Source: Kalmanozyma brasiliensis GHG001 (taxonomy: Eukaryota > Basidiomycota > Ustilaginomycetes > Ustilaginales). From it: DNA of 64,000 nucleotides. Where the stretch lies: NCBI RefSeq assembly GCF_000497045.1, contig NW_015961970.1:1674802-1738801 (forward strand). Reading direction: 5' to 3'. Made by a program: the position numbers and the translations under genes. Of the stretch, positions 1 to 10,994 are shown piece by piece. The stretch's first letter is position 1. The number at the start of each line of letters is the position of its first letter. Under the pieces are notes generated by a model, which saw only the letters and a list, made by a program, of their open reading frames with translations, was not told where the DNA came from and ran no database searches.

Positions 1-1272
1 GATGCGTTGTCTGAGCCGAATTACTACGCGGTGCTGTACGCGTATCATGTGTTTAGGGGCGACTGGAAGTCGGCGGGTGCGGTGATGTATCAGCAGGCAG
101 AAAGGTTGGGTGAGCTGTACCGCGCTCCGGCGGACGGACGGGATGCTGTGGAGAGGTTTACGCTGGTGGCCGTCGAGCAGGCGCAGAGCTATTTGGCGAG
201 TATCAATGCGCTGACGCTGTTGCAGGGGGAGCATGCGTGGTTTGCGCACGCGGCTGCGGAGGAGGCGGGCGATGAGGAGTCGCTGTTCGAAAGCAAGATA
301 CCTAGGGGTGCAGCGGTGAAGGGGAGCGATCTGACGCACTACATCCCCGCCTCGGCGTACAGCCAGCGTGTTCGGCCCATCCGCATCGTCAGCGTCGCAG
401 ATGTGCGACGCGAGTACACCCTCGCCTTGGCCAGGCTCGAGTTGGTCAAGCGGTACCCCGATTTGGCGCTGCCCACCACCGTGCTCAGGCCAACGGACGC
501 CGTGCTGCTCTTTGTCAACTGCGGCGCATTCGACTCGGCCTTCTCCACAGCCTGGAGCCTTGGTGTCGACATGACGCCCATCTTTGCCGCGCTCACCGTC
601 AAGGCTGTTGCTCTATCTCGCGCCAAGCTCGATCGCGACGCAGTGACACCCACTGAGGATGTCCATCCCGAGATTGCAGAGCTGCAAGAGGCGGACGAGG
701 ATGCAGCGGAACCGGAGGCGCTGTTCCTGGCGCAATCGGAAAAGTCGGCGTCATGGATAGGGCCTGCCGCGGAACGGGCGTGGCGCTTCGTACGCGAGCA
801 CCTGCGTATGTACGACGATGAGGAGGGACGATACCACCATGTCGTACTCTCGCGTGCTGCGGCATTGGATCACAGGGTCATCCCGGGCTGGTTGACGGGG
901 TGGTTCACCGAGACGCACAACGCCGACGTGCTCCTGCGCGTATACATTGATAACGCGCTCGTCGTTGAGGCTGCCCGCTTTGCCATCGACAGGTTGCGCA
1001 CGGCAACCAAACAGGTTGGAGGATTGACAAGGGCGAACGAGCAGTTCATCAGCGATCATGTTCTCGACACGATCCTGCTCAATCTGGATGCAAACGAGGG
1101 CACGGTGGTGCAAAGCAGGAAGGAGGAGGCGCGCAAGGCTAAGGGCGATCTGGAGCAGGCGAGACGCACCTATATCGAAGCGATTGGGAAGAGGGGTAGA
1201 ACGCTCAAGCGACACGCAGAGGAAGATGCGTTCAGGAAAGAGAGGCGGGGCGAGCAGCTGCGTGCGTTCTGA
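1..1272 (+). CDS. Nucleoporin Nup160/Nup120-like, C-terminal part (5' truncated by window)
   Basis: The frame is open from base 1 to the stop at 1270-1272 (423 residues), so the gene begins upstream of the window. The fragment opens with a YYAVLYAYHVFRGDW stretch followed by GAVMYQQAERLGE, which reads like the alpha-helical C-terminal repeats of Nup160 (animals) and Nup120 (yeast). These proteins are scaffold components of the Nup84/Nup107 Y-complex of the nuclear pore. The rest is helical, with an FVNCGAFDSAFS segment and a highly charged, basic coiled C-terminus (residues about 370-423). No intron is visible in this part. Family assignment rests on the opening helices and overall helical character; other alpha-solenoid nucleoporins are less likely. 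The true start cannot be seen. Confidence 0.72.
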   Translation, partial: DALSEPNYYAVLYAYHVFRGDWKSAGAVMYQQAERLGELYRAPADGRDAVERFTLVAVEQAQSYLASINALTLLQGEHAWFAHAAAEEAGDEESLFESKIPRGAAVKGSDLTHYIPASAYSQRVRPIRIVSVADVRREYTLALARLELVKRYPDLALPTTVLRPTDAVLLFVNCGAFDSAFSTAWSLGVDMTPIFAALTVKAVALSRAKLDRDAVTPTEDVHPEIAELQEADEDAAEPEALFLAQSEKSASWIGPAAERAWRFVREHLRMYDDEEGRYHHVVLSRAAALDHRVIPGWLTGWFTETHNADVLLRVYIDNALVVEAARFAIDRLRTATKQVGGLTRANEQFISDHVLDTILLNLDANEGTVVQSRKEEARKAKGDLEQARRTYIEAIGKRGRTLKRHAEEDAFRKERRGEQLRAF

Positions 1273-2199
1273 ATGCTTACCAGCAGAAGCTGCCGACAGT
1301 GTAGTTGCGGTGCACAATCAAGCACCTCCCAGATACTTTACGGTAGCAAAGCCATCCGTGTCATACTGTATGTGAGAACGAGCCAGGTGGTGGGTAAGCC
1401 TGAACGTGACGAGTCCGAAGGCCACCAGAAGACCGCTCCTGAACGTCCACGTGACAGGATGTTGATCCGCAGAAGCTCTCTGACGGACATCGGGGCGGCA
1501 GCTCATCAGAAGAATCGAGTCTCGATGTCGATGCTGATTCTCCCGTACGAGGCTACCTAGCATACCGCCGGCCGAATACAGAAGGTCTCGGTCTGCAAAT
1601 AGGCTCACGGAGTAAGGAGATGCCCTAGAAAGGGGCCGGACGGAGCGCTTAGGCAGGACTGACGAGCTTCGAAAAAAAGGGCCTGCACAGCGCTTTCGGA
1701 AAAGACGGAAAGCTGAAAGTGTGGCTCATGCAGGCCATTGCATCGACTTTGGCTTTTTCGTAAGCCACGGTGGGACAGAAAGAGAGACTGACCTGCTGCC
1801 GTCGAATTCTCCGAAAGAGCGTCTCCGTCAAATCCGTGATTTTTCTTGGTGGAGCAAAGCGATGCCGGTCAAATGTTGTGCGGGGAGCGCGCCTGAGGCG
1901 GGTCGCTCGACCGACTGCAGCCTGCAAAGCATAGCTTGCCGTGAACTCCAGGTTGGTTGGCATGCCAACACCTGACGAGCCTCGACGAGCGAGACGAATA
2001 TAAGTTTGTGCTGCTTCGAGGTTCTGTCCGACATCCATCACCCACGTCACGCTACCACCTCCTCGAGCTTCCCCCACCATCCTGAAGCTTTATCGGAGGA
2101 CCTTCGCTCAACGCATCGCAATCGGTCCCCTCTTCCCTTCCACACCAAGGACACTTCCACAACCCCGCTCCCCTCACCACCCTCCACAAGCCTAGGACG
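1273..2199. other. Intergenic region, no gene seen
   Basis: About 0.93 kb between the nucleoporin stop and the monooxygenase start. Short open frames on both strands have no recognisable protein character. The last 150 bases before 2200 are C-rich and pyrimidine-biased on the + strand, as expected for a fungal 5' leader. I see no tRNA or repeat. Confidence 0.6.
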
Positions 2200-4392
2200 A
2201 TGCCGACACAACAATTCTCCGCACCCGGCCAAGCGGTCGAGGAGGCCAAGGCAGGTGGTCACCATGCCCACGGCACACACAACTACCCGGACCCGCTCAC
2301 GCACATCGATCGGACCTCGTGGGATGTCACCATCGTCGGTGCCGGTCCTGCCGGTCTGATGCTCGCCACGTCTCTGGCTCGGTTTGGTGGTTTCGACGTG
2401 CTGGTCATCGACGAGCGTTCCGAGCCCACCACAGCAGGCCGCGCAGATGGGATCCAGCCCCGGACCATCGAGGTTCTCCGCAACATGGAACCCCTTGGTT
2501 CCGAGTTCTACGACCGCAGTGCACCATCGTTCGAGCGAACCTTCTGGGATCCTCGTTCGGATGGCCAGCGCGGCATCGAGCGCACCCGTCGCGTGCAGTC
2601 TTTCCCTACCGACATGGAGATCCAGGACAACTGCACGCTCGGTCTGCAGCAGGGTCTGATCGAGGGTGGCTTCCTCAGGGATATGGAGCGCCACGGACAG
2701 CGTGTCACCCGCCCTTGGGCGTATCAGGACTTCGAGATGACCGATGATGCGACATATCCCGTCAAGGTCACTCTGGAAAAGATGAAGCCCGTCACCGAGT
2801 CGACCAACGAAGGCGGCGCGCCCATCAGCATCATCAAGCCCACGGGCGAGACCAAGACGATCCGCACCAAGTACCTCGTCGGCTGCGACGGTGGTCGATC
2901 CAAGCTGCGCAAGACGCTCGAGGAACGTCACGAGTTCACCTTCAACGGCGACTGGGTGGACACGCTCTGGGCTGCGCTCGACTGTGTCGTCGAGACCAAC
3001 TTCCCCGATGTTCGCAAGATCGCCGCGATCCACTCCAAGAATCACGGCGCGCTCTACATCTTCCCTCGCGAGAACAACGAGAAGGGCGAGCCCATCATCC
3101 GTTGCTACACACAGGTCAACCGCCTCGGGGGCGAGAAGAGCAAGGAATCGGCGCTGGATGCGCGTGACAAGGTCACCGCAGAGATGGTGATGAAGGCCAT
3201 CCAGGAGATTGCGCACCCGTACCACTTCGACTTTAAGGGTGTCGAGTGGTTCACCTGCTATCCTATCGGTCAACGTCTGATTTCGAGATACTCGCTGCCC
3301 GCGGGCAACACCGCCAACGGTGTCTCGTTCCCCGGCCACCGTGTGCTTCTTGCTGGTGATGCCTGCCACACGCACTCGCCCAAGGCCGGTCAGGGTATGA
3401 ACACTGCCATCATTGACTCGCAGGCCTTGGCGTGGAGGATCAATTTGGTCGAGAAGGGACTCGCCGACCCTGACACCCTTCTTGGCACCTACCATGACGA
3501 GCGACATGCCACTGGAAAGCAACTCATCGACTTCGACTCGGAGTACTCGGCGCTCTTCTCGGGAGAGGTGCCCAAGAACACGCCCGAGGTGGCGACCATG
3601 ACCGACGCCGAGAAGCGCGAGCACTTTATCAACATTCAGCGCCGAAACGCCGCCTTCACCACGGGGGCGGGTGTGCTCTACGCGGACAACGTGCTCAACC
3701 ACCGTGATCCTTCGCAGAAGCTGGGCGTCTCCAAGATCACCGACAAGCTCGAGCCTGGCCGCAGGTTGCAGCCCGCGTGGGCTACTCGATGGTCCAACTC
3801 GCAGCCGGTGCGCATGATCCACGAGATCCAGTTCACGGCTCCCGGTGGATTCCGCCTGTACGTCTGCGCGGGCGACCTGAGCAAGAACATGCGCCACCTC
3901 GAGGCGTTTGCCAAGCACCTTGCCTCGCCTCACTCGTTCGTCAACCGATTCCGCGCCAACCAGCGAGCGTTGCTGCTGCAGCACAAGGCGTACCACCAGC
4001 TGCCGACGTCGCTCAACACTGGTTTGGGTGAAGGATTTGCGTCGGAGGCCAACCCGTTCTTCCACATGCTCCTGATCGTCAAGTCGCAGCGGTTCGACAT
4101 TGAGATCGAGCAGATCCAGCATCTGGGTGCGCTCAAGAGCATGCTGTACTGCGACGATATCGAGGCAGGGCATGGTGCGTTCAAGGTGACGCTGGACGAC
4201 CAGTTTGTTGGCGGACTGCACAGCAAGTGGGGCCTCGAGAATGGCGGTATCGTGGTGGTTCGACCGGATGGATACGTTGGAGCTATTGCACCGATCGACC
4301 AGGGACAGAGCGGTTTCGAGGCTGTGGAGAAGTACTTTGACGGATTCTTGACACATAGGCCCATTGCTGGTGGTCAGAGGACAAGGTTGTAG
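2200..4392 (+). CDS. FAD-dependent phenol 2-monooxygenase-type hydroxylase
   Basis: Intronless, 730 residues, close to the usual 650-700 for fungal phenol hydroxylases. Residues 47-52 form the GAGPAG Rossmann motif that binds FAD ADP. DERSEPTTAGRADGIQPRT (about 71-89) is the substrate-side segment of the family. A second FAD motif, GHRVLLAGDACHTHSPKAGQGMN, lies near residue 385. The last third (about 560-720) matches the thioredoxin-like C-terminal domain of phenol hydroxylases. Expected reaction: NADPH- and O2-dependent ortho-hydroxylation of a phenolic ring in the cytosol; the actual substrate is unknown. An N-terminal His/Gly-rich stretch of about 35 residues precedes the fold. The C-terminus ends RTRL, which is not a convincing peroxisomal PTS1. 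No other aromatic-degradation gene is adjacent. The start chosen is the first in-frame ATG, after a C-rich leader. Confidence 0.93.
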   Translation: MPTQQFSAPGQAVEEAKAGGHHAHGTHNYPDPLTHIDRTSWDVTIVGAGPAGLMLATSLARFGGFDVLVIDERSEPTTAGRADGIQPRTIEVLRNMEPLGSEFYDRSAPSFERTFWDPRSDGQRGIERTRRVQSFPTDMEIQDNCTLGLQQGLIEGGFLRDMERHGQRVTRPWAYQDFEMTDDATYPVKVTLEKMKPVTESTNEGGAPISIIKPTGETKTIRTKYLVGCDGGRSKLRKTLEERHEFTFNGDWVDTLWAALDCVVETNFPDVRKIAAIHSKNHGALYIFPRENNEKGEPIIRCYTQVNRLGGEKSKESALDARDKVTAEMVMKAIQEIAHPYHFDFKGVEWFTCYPIGQRLISRYSLPAGNTANGVSFPGHRVLLAGDACHTHSPKAGQGMNTAIIDSQALAWRINLVEKGLADPDTLLGTYHDERHATGKQLIDFDSEYSALFSGEVPKNTPEVATMTDAEKREHFINIQRRNAAFTTGAGVLYADNVLNHRDPSQKLGVSKITDKLEPGRRLQPAWATRWSNSQPVRMIHEIQFTAPGGFRLYVCAGDLSKNMRHLEAFAKHLASPHSFVNRFRANQRALLLQHKAYHQLPTSLNTGLGEGFASEANPFFHMLLIVKSQRFDIEIEQIQHLGALKSMLYCDDIEAGHGAFKVTLDDQFVGGLHSKWGLENGGIVVVRPDGYVGAIAPIDQGQSGFEAVEKYFDGFLTHRPIAGGQRTRL

Positions 4393-4843
4393 AGGCTCTT
4401 TGCCCTGTTATAGTAATGACATTCTCGACAGCATGATCAGATGTTCTGCTTTTGTGCGTTCGTGTTCGGGTTGAAGGTCGTGGGTGAGAGCCAGTCGGCG
4501 AGAGGAGGGTGGTGATGAGTGACAGTGAGGCTCAAATGAGCCGTTGGCGTAGCCTGAGCCAGCTTTGGTGGCGAGGTCACCCCGGCCAGTCACATCGCTT
4601 CCTCCGACGACGTCTGACCTTGTCACATGACTACACTGCGCCGCTTTTCTCACGGTGTCATCGGCTCTTCGGCGCATCACACTTGCGTGAGTCACGCACC
4701 TCAAAAGAAATGGCTGAAGGCATACAATTACAGTGGCTCGAAGTGGAACGAGACAAGATACAGCGACCGACACAAGGAACAAATTATTAGAGCGGGATAG
4801 GCTAACAGCGGGTATGAATCGTTGAAAGGGGCAGAGAAGGAGT
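4393..4843. other. Convergent intergenic region, no gene seen
   Basis: About 450 bases between two convergent stop codons. It should hold both 3' UTRs and terminators. Nothing else is recognised. Confidence 0.6.
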
Positions 4844-6550
4844 TCAGAGCATGCTGGCGATGCTCATGGAGGACCTTGGTGTCGCGGGAGCATCGCCGTC
4901 TGAATCCGCCGTCTCGTCTTTGATTTTGGTGTCAGCCGACGACTTGACCTGCAGACGGGAGGATCGCGACGCTTGAGCTCGGTCCATATCCGAAGATGCG
5001 TCCGAGTCGTCGTCTCCTTCGCTGATGGCGCGTGTCTGCGAGGGCGGTGCGAAACGGGATGGTGTTGTGGTGGAAGATGCTGGGTCAGTGGCGCTGCGAG
5101 ACGGCTTGGCCCAGGAAAAATCGCCAAAGGTGGTGCGGAACTGCGGGTTGGGTTGACTGAAACGCTTGATAGGCAGTTCCTTGGCCTGCTTTGCGAGCGC
5201 TTCCAGCGACGAGCACGAGCGTTGACGATGCTCGATCAGCTCTGCAAAGTTGGAAAGGACATTGGCGAGGCTGCTCGAGGTGGGCCGATGTGGCATCGGG
5301 AAGGTTGCATTAGGTACACTGTTCGAGGTCCTGGATGCGGGAGCGGAGGCTGCTTCGCCAAAGGGAGAGTTACCTCTAGACATGGCGCGCGACTCCGGCG
5401 CTGAATGAAGCGGACCCTTCGACTCTACTGGCAGCGGGCTCAGACTGGGGTTAGGGTTGAAGAGAGGGTCGATGCGCACCGAGCTTCGACGACGTTCGAG
5501 CTCGAGTGCCTTTTGTGCCCATTCCTTCTCGAAGCGGTAGAAGCGGCTGTAGTCGAGAGCTGCTTCTTTGGCTTGATCGAGGATCGTCTCCGTCGTGCTT
5601 GCGGAGGAAGAATCCAGCGGAGGTTCGACGACATGCACATCGCTCGGCACACCTGAATCTATCGACTCGGTGCTGTTGTTGAGAGTGATGGAAGGAGTGC
5701 GCGCTGGCGACGGCGGCGCTGCTATTATTGGTGGGATCTCTTCCGCCCTGAGACCTACGGTTGCTGATGAGGCTACAACATCTTGCGCATTCGCTTGTTC
5801 TTCCGAGACGTGAGCGGCCGTGAAAGGGGCAGCTGAGAGCGGGCTTTTGGGTGTGCTGGGTGTCGGAGGCACCGCCAATGTTGCGAGCGGCTTGGTGGGC
5901 GACGAAGGGGCGGATGGCCCTGCAGAGGGAGCCGGACTGGAAGGAGCGGACGACTGTGGTGTGAGGCCGAGGTGGTTGGCCAAGACGGTAGCGATGGCTA
6001 CGTTCTGGGATGCAGTCTCGATGTGACGCGACATGTCATGGCTCATGCTGGTGACGCTGGCTTTGCGTGCTTGCTCGATGAGCATGCCGAGCTGTTCGAC
6101 GCGCTGACGCTTTTGCTCTTGCTCTGGGTGCGCCGACATGCGGCGTTGTCCAGCCTGGCTCTGCAGCACGGCGGCGGCGGCGGCAGTGGCGAGATTGATG
6201 ATGCTCGCACGGCGCATTGGGTCGTTGGGAAGGTGAATCTCGGTAGCCGAGGCCAGCTTGAATGCGGTCGACGTCGGCGATTCTGCTGCGTCTGCTTCAT
6301 ACTTGCGCTTTGCGCTGTGGGACTGCGCGCCCGTTGGTGATGACATTCTTGGCAGGAGCTGGTGGATGGCGAGTGTGGGCGATGCACTGGCGTGCGAGTC
6401 CGGTGATGCGCGAGGGCTGTGACAGGCGTCGACTCGTGAACCTCGACGGGAGGCGGAAGTGTTGATGGGGGGAAGGTCGACCCAAGAAGCTCGACGAGAA
6501 CCAGCTGGAGAAGAAGGCGTCAAGGAGGCTCTGCGGGTTGCGACGGACAT
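4844..6550 (-). CDS. Uncharacterised Ser/Pro/Ala-rich protein
   Basis: A 568-residue frame starting at the ATG 6548-6550 (MSVATRRASL). The frame is open for 56 further codons upstream, but that extension starts with a poor context and unlike composition. The protein is mostly low complexity. There are repeated R-R-x-S sites near the N-terminus (RRASL, RRASW, RRGSR, RRASI), which are good matches to PKA-type phosphorylation sites. A short helical stretch about 165-205 includes QKRQRVEQLGMLIEQARK, and there is a second charged helix at YSRFYRFEKEWAQKALELERRRSS. A KRKYE patch could be nuclear. I do not recognise a domain. A fungal regulatory protein is an inference from composition only. The promoter side (6.6-7.4 kb) is strongly pyrimidine-rich on the sense strand. 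Confidence 0.7.
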   Translation of the reverse strand: MSVATRRASLTPSSPAGSRRASWVDLPPINTSASRRGSRVDACHSPRASPDSHASASPTLAIHQLLPRMSSPTGAQSHSAKRKYEADAAESPTSTAFKLASATEIHLPNDPMRRASIINLATAAAAAVLQSQAGQRRMSAHPEQEQKRQRVEQLGMLIEQARKASVTSMSHDMSRHIETASQNVAIATVLANHLGLTPQSSAPSSPAPSAGPSAPSSPTKPLATLAVPPTPSTPKSPLSAAPFTAAHVSEEQANAQDVVASSATVGLRAEEIPPIIAAPPSPARTPSITLNNSTESIDSGVPSDVHVVEPPLDSSSASTTETILDQAKEAALDYSRFYRFEKEWAQKALELERRRSSVRIDPLFNPNPSLSPLPVESKGPLHSAPESRAMSRGNSPFGEAASAPASRTSNSVPNATFPMPHRPTSSSLANVLSNFAELIEHRQRSCSSLEALAKQAKELPIKRFSQPNPQFRTTFGDFSWAKPSRSATDPASSTTTPSRFAPPSQTRAISEGDDDSDASSDMDRAQASRSSRLQVKSSADTKIKDETADSDGDAPATPRSSMSIASML

Positions 6551-9500
6551 GACGTTGGAGATGACAATGCTGTGGGGATCGAAGCGGTGTCGGCTATGAG
6601 ACTTGGCTCGCGTCGACGAAGCTGGAGGTGCCAGGGGATATGCGCGGTGATAAGCTGGAAGGGAGCAGCTCGTATCGAGACGAGAAGGAGGACTGCGTTC
6701 CTTGTGCAAGAGGATCACAATGGCATTGATGTCGGGACCATGCTACTGCGTAGAACCAGGTCGAGGATGCAACGTGGCTGCTGGCTGATTGGCAGAGATG
6801 AGTGTATACGCGCCGGGTCGGGTCGAGACGAGGTTGATGCTGCGAGCGTATATGAAGAATGATGTGTTGAGGAGTCGGCTATAGTCAGAGAGACGATGAC
6901 GGAGGCGGTGATGATGGTATGGCGAGACGAGGCGAGCAAGCTAATACGAGAAGAGGCTGCTGTTGCGAGCGAGATTGAGGATAGGGTCAAGGGTAGGCGA
7001 GGGTCAAGAGACGATTAATCAAGAGGTGAGGAGCGAGGTCGTGGAGAATGGCAGTCGAAGAATGAGAGGTTGGTGCTTGCTTGTGGAAGGCGAAGGCGAG
7101 AAGGGGTCCAGTATGACGAGAGAGAGAGGAAGAGAGGAAGCGAGAGGGGTGTCAGGCGGACAGAGCAAGGCAATGCAAAACTGAGAAGGCGGAAGCACCC
7201 AAATCAAATTCGAGAAGGGGAGAGAGCTCAAGCGGAGGGCATAGGGGGGCAGGTGGTTCAGCCAAGTCGGGAAGAGCGAGCGAGCGAGCGAGGCCGGGCG
7301 CAGAGGGCAAGCAAAGGCAGGGCACGGCAGGCGAGGAGGTGTGCCGACAAGCTGCGCTGAAATGCACGCATTCTCTCATTGTCCATACTGTAAATCAAAC
7401 TAAAGTAAGGAAAAATAAAGTTGAGAACGGTAGCCTGCTGCATTCGAGTCTAGGCAGATTCCATGCTGTGCATCGAACAATGGATCCGCCTTAATGAAGT
7501 TAGCACCACCCCTCATAGTCTTTGCAGCTGTGCGCATTGTCTGCAAGCATTCGCCTCGAACAGATGCCACAACAGTCAAACAATTGATGGTCGGCACTCG
7601 GCGGCTGCGACCACTTTGATCAGCATCCAAAGAGGGAAAGACCGACGGCGAAATTTTCTATGATGGGTTCGGTAGCCTCGAGGCTGAACGCGGTCTCATT
7701 GCTCCACACGGTTGATCGGACTGACAGACTGCATGCATCCTTCTAATGCACCATCAGCGGCAGCGGCTCAAGGCATCCGAATGATGTGTCTACAAGCCGC
7801 ATGAGCCATGAAGCACGCTTAGAGGGTCTGGATTGATTGGACCAGTCTAGAAAATCTGTTTTACAGAATAATAAATCTCTCCCAAATGACTGTCATCCGG
7901 TGCCTTACGAGGCTGGCCTCTCCGTCGGAACGAGTTTGTCGGCTGAAGTGCCCTCTTCTCAGTCGGATCTGAGAGCAAAGGGTCGCCCACCAGGCTCGCT
8001 TACAACAGGGCAAAACATGCCACGCGACCCCAACTCAGCTCGAATCGGGTCCATGCCAATGCGGTACACATTAATGAATGCTGCAGCTCGCAGTCAAGCT
8101 CTGGTGTGGCCTCCCTCTTTCCGCTGTCGTGCAGATCCCGCGCTGACGTGGCTCCAAAGTCCGGTGCCATCGCATTCTCGAAGCGACAAGTACACCTTGC
8201 CGTCTGCTCGGCAATCGGTGAGCGCCTCGTGCGTGGCCGGCCAGCTTGCAAGGGGCCATTGCAGGCGGCACGCGAGGCTTGCGGCATAGGGCGATGCAGC
8301 TCAGCGAAACAGAGACAGTGCGCGGGCGCAAGCAGACCGTGTTGATCCACGCCGGCTTGAGACAAGTCTAAGCAGACTGCCTAAGCGAGATGCTGTAGAA
8401 AGCCAACCTGAGTCGGACGCGGTGGTGTCCCGTGGTACAGACACCTGCAATGCATCGTTCCATTCAAGATTTCAAAGCATCAGTAGTGGTCCTGGGCAGC
8501 TCCATGTCGTTGTTGTTAACCAAGACGCCAAGCGGGTGTTCGGCGAGAAGAGCGCTAAAGCAACGACGAACCCAAGCTTTTCCCAGACGCATGCGAGCAT
8601 AACCTCGCTTAGGCAAAAAGGAACATGCCACGCAGCTCGACCATGGTGCCATCCCCCATCGGTAACGGGTTCGGATTCAGAGCGACCCATCTGCACCTAC
8701 AATCTTTCCTACGGGCACGAGCGGATGAGCTTCACCACATCACTCCGCTACAAGACGCGCTCTCACCGTCATCCTCTTGCCGAGTCTGCGGAGTTGAATC
8801 GCAACCAATAGACCATGTTGATGCACAATTCCCTGCACATAAAGACACGAGGGCCAGCAGATCCGCTCCCATAGTGCATAACCGCGTTTTGATTTGTTTG
8901 TCTTTGACTGATCCTGTCTCGTCTCGCCTATTACGAGGTGAGGCGCCGAGTAGCGCGACACGGGACCATCTCCGCTGTTCAGACAGCCTACTGCTCGACG
9001 CGGAGTCGGTACAGTTGCATCTTGTCGTGGCGATCCTGATGACCAACACCGACCAGGCCTGAAAAGCGAAAACCAGCTGTATCTTTGTCTCGAGCAAAGG
9101 CCGCAAGGGATTTGGTCACGTCTCGGGCGCGACAGCCACTTTTCTCACCCTCATCCCAGCCTCGTCCCGTGGCATGTATTTGACCAGGCCTCCTCGCAGA
9201 TGAGACCTCACCGCCGTAAGATGGTGACGTGAGCCATTTGTCGACACACATCGGTCCGATAGACACCGAGCAGCAGCATGATGCAACCTCAATCTCGCTG
9301 GTCCTCAAAGAGATCGACCAATTCGTGAAGGTTGCGATCCAAAAAGCGAGACACAACCCGAAGCTTGTCTGGGCCTAGTCTCTCTCAAAGTGAGACATTT
9401 TGGACAGCATGAATACACACCTCCTTAGCCGAGAGAGCACCCTGCCCCTGACTACTCGGAGCCGACGCTGCTTTGGTTCACCCGACAGCGGATGCGGAAA

Positions 9501-10994
9501 ATGGTCGCTTTTGGGGCTCCGCGCACATCTCCCTCTCTCGTCCCTCGTGATATCTGGGCTTTTTAAGCTGCTTCGGATCCTGATTTGTTCGTCACCGCAA
9601 AGCTTGCTCCGTCGTTGGGAATCACATCTGAGACGTAAGATTGTCAGTCCGATTTGCTCTTTGAATCTCGAAGAGGTGGACTGGCGTTGGGCATCTGCAT
9701 CTGGTTAGTGTTGGCCTCACATGCAATTCGTGTGTCGGTAACAGTGTCTCTGGCCCCTTAGGCGAGTCAAGCCTTTACCACGGGCGTCGCAGTTTCAGCT
9801 CCCCCCTTCCCGATGCTCTGTTCACCAACGGATCCGAGCATCCGCAAGCCTGTTCCTGGACGTCTCTCGGCGGGTCATCATCCGCCTGAGGCGCCGCAGG
9901 TCCTGCACTTTTCTTCAATGTCAATATTTGACACGGCGATGCGGAGTTTGAACGGTTCGCCGTCTGCCCCCCTGCCAAGTCGTTCAGCTGATGGCGCCGC
10001 GCATCTCCGTCTCATGGCGTAGATGCGATGCAACGTCGACGACAGACCCTTGATTTTGACTATCAGGGTCGTACAGAACCCGCTCATGCTCCTTTTCTTG
10101 CGTCATGCGTCCAATTGGCTATGGTGAGGATCGGCTGAAAAGCAGCTTTGGGATCGGTAATCGGGTGGGAATCAATGCACGTGACTCTACCGACGCTTCG
10201 GCCTGGCTCTGGAAGCCTCTATCGACTATAAGAAACGTTGTTCGACCGCTTTGACATTGCACAGCGTCGCACAAGGGTGCTAACTGTATCGACGACGACG
10301 CTCGGCGCGAATCAAAGGGCCCCAATGGAGACAAGGATATCATTGTTTGAGGAGACCGCAGCGAGAGCACGTTTTGGTCAATGTCAAGGTTCCAGACCCT
10401 GGCGATTTCCGCAAAGTGAGCTCTAAATTTCAGCCAACTCCCGAGTCTGTGTTCACGACGTCAAACCTCAGCGTCTGGAACGCTTCCCTAGAAGATATGG
10501 CCTCACTGGGGAGCAATTTTGTGGTCGACAATACCGATTGTCGGTCGTGGTCCATCGCTGCGTCTCGAAGTGTCGCGCACCTGCCAGTTGGGTCGCCAAA
10601 AATAGTTCGAAGAATCAGAGTCTGGACCACGAATTGGGGCCCAGAGCTTGTCCATCACGCTGCCACGCTGCATCTCGAATCGTGTCCACATTGTCAAAGT
10701 GTGGCGTGCACCTGTACGAGCTGACCAAGGGTCTGGAAGCGAAGCCGAGAGCTGTACGCTATCGTCATCCTTCCTAACAGCGGCGCGGCTGTCTAGGAAG
10801 CGAGGAGCCTGGACCAGCAATCGACGTGGCCTCGACCCTACGTCGTTCACCCGCTGTCCCTCGTATCCCACGTCCTGCCCGCCGTTCCGTGACATCCGCT
10901 ACCCACGCTGCATCGCGCGACACCCAAACAGCTCAAGCGACCATGTGAGCAGCAGGACATTCAATGAGCATTGCTGCAACTGAAGTCAGGCAAA
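6551..10994. other. 4.4 kb gene-poor region
   Basis: No supportable gene. From 6551 to about 7350 the + strand is purine-rich (GAGAGAGG-type runs, GAGC repeats near 7269), so it is pyrimidine-rich in the sense direction of the 4844-6550 gene. This is probably that gene's promoter and leader. From about 7400 to 10990 the sequence is less GC-rich than the coding parts. All open frames are short (under about 150 codons), lack coding-type third-position bias, and match nothing I know. A TATAAG at 10227-10232 has no clear gene after it. No tRNA, LTR or rRNA was recognised by eye. Confidence 0.55.

Noticed and set aside
2047..4356. 769-codon open frame antisense to the monooxygenase
   Set aside because: It is the mirror of a C-biased coding frame: avoidance of TTA, CTA and TCA codons keeps the opposite frame open. 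The product (Val/Leu/Arg/Glu-rich) resembles no protein, and the sense product is clear.
4375..4392. C-terminal TRL of the monooxygenase as a peroxisomal signal
   Set aside because: Thr at the third-last position is outside the usual PTS1 pattern, and no upstream basic context supports it.
8013..8634. AACATGCCACGC occurring twice about 600 bases apart
   Set aside because: Only 12 bases match and flanks differ; not enough to call a repeat or LTR.
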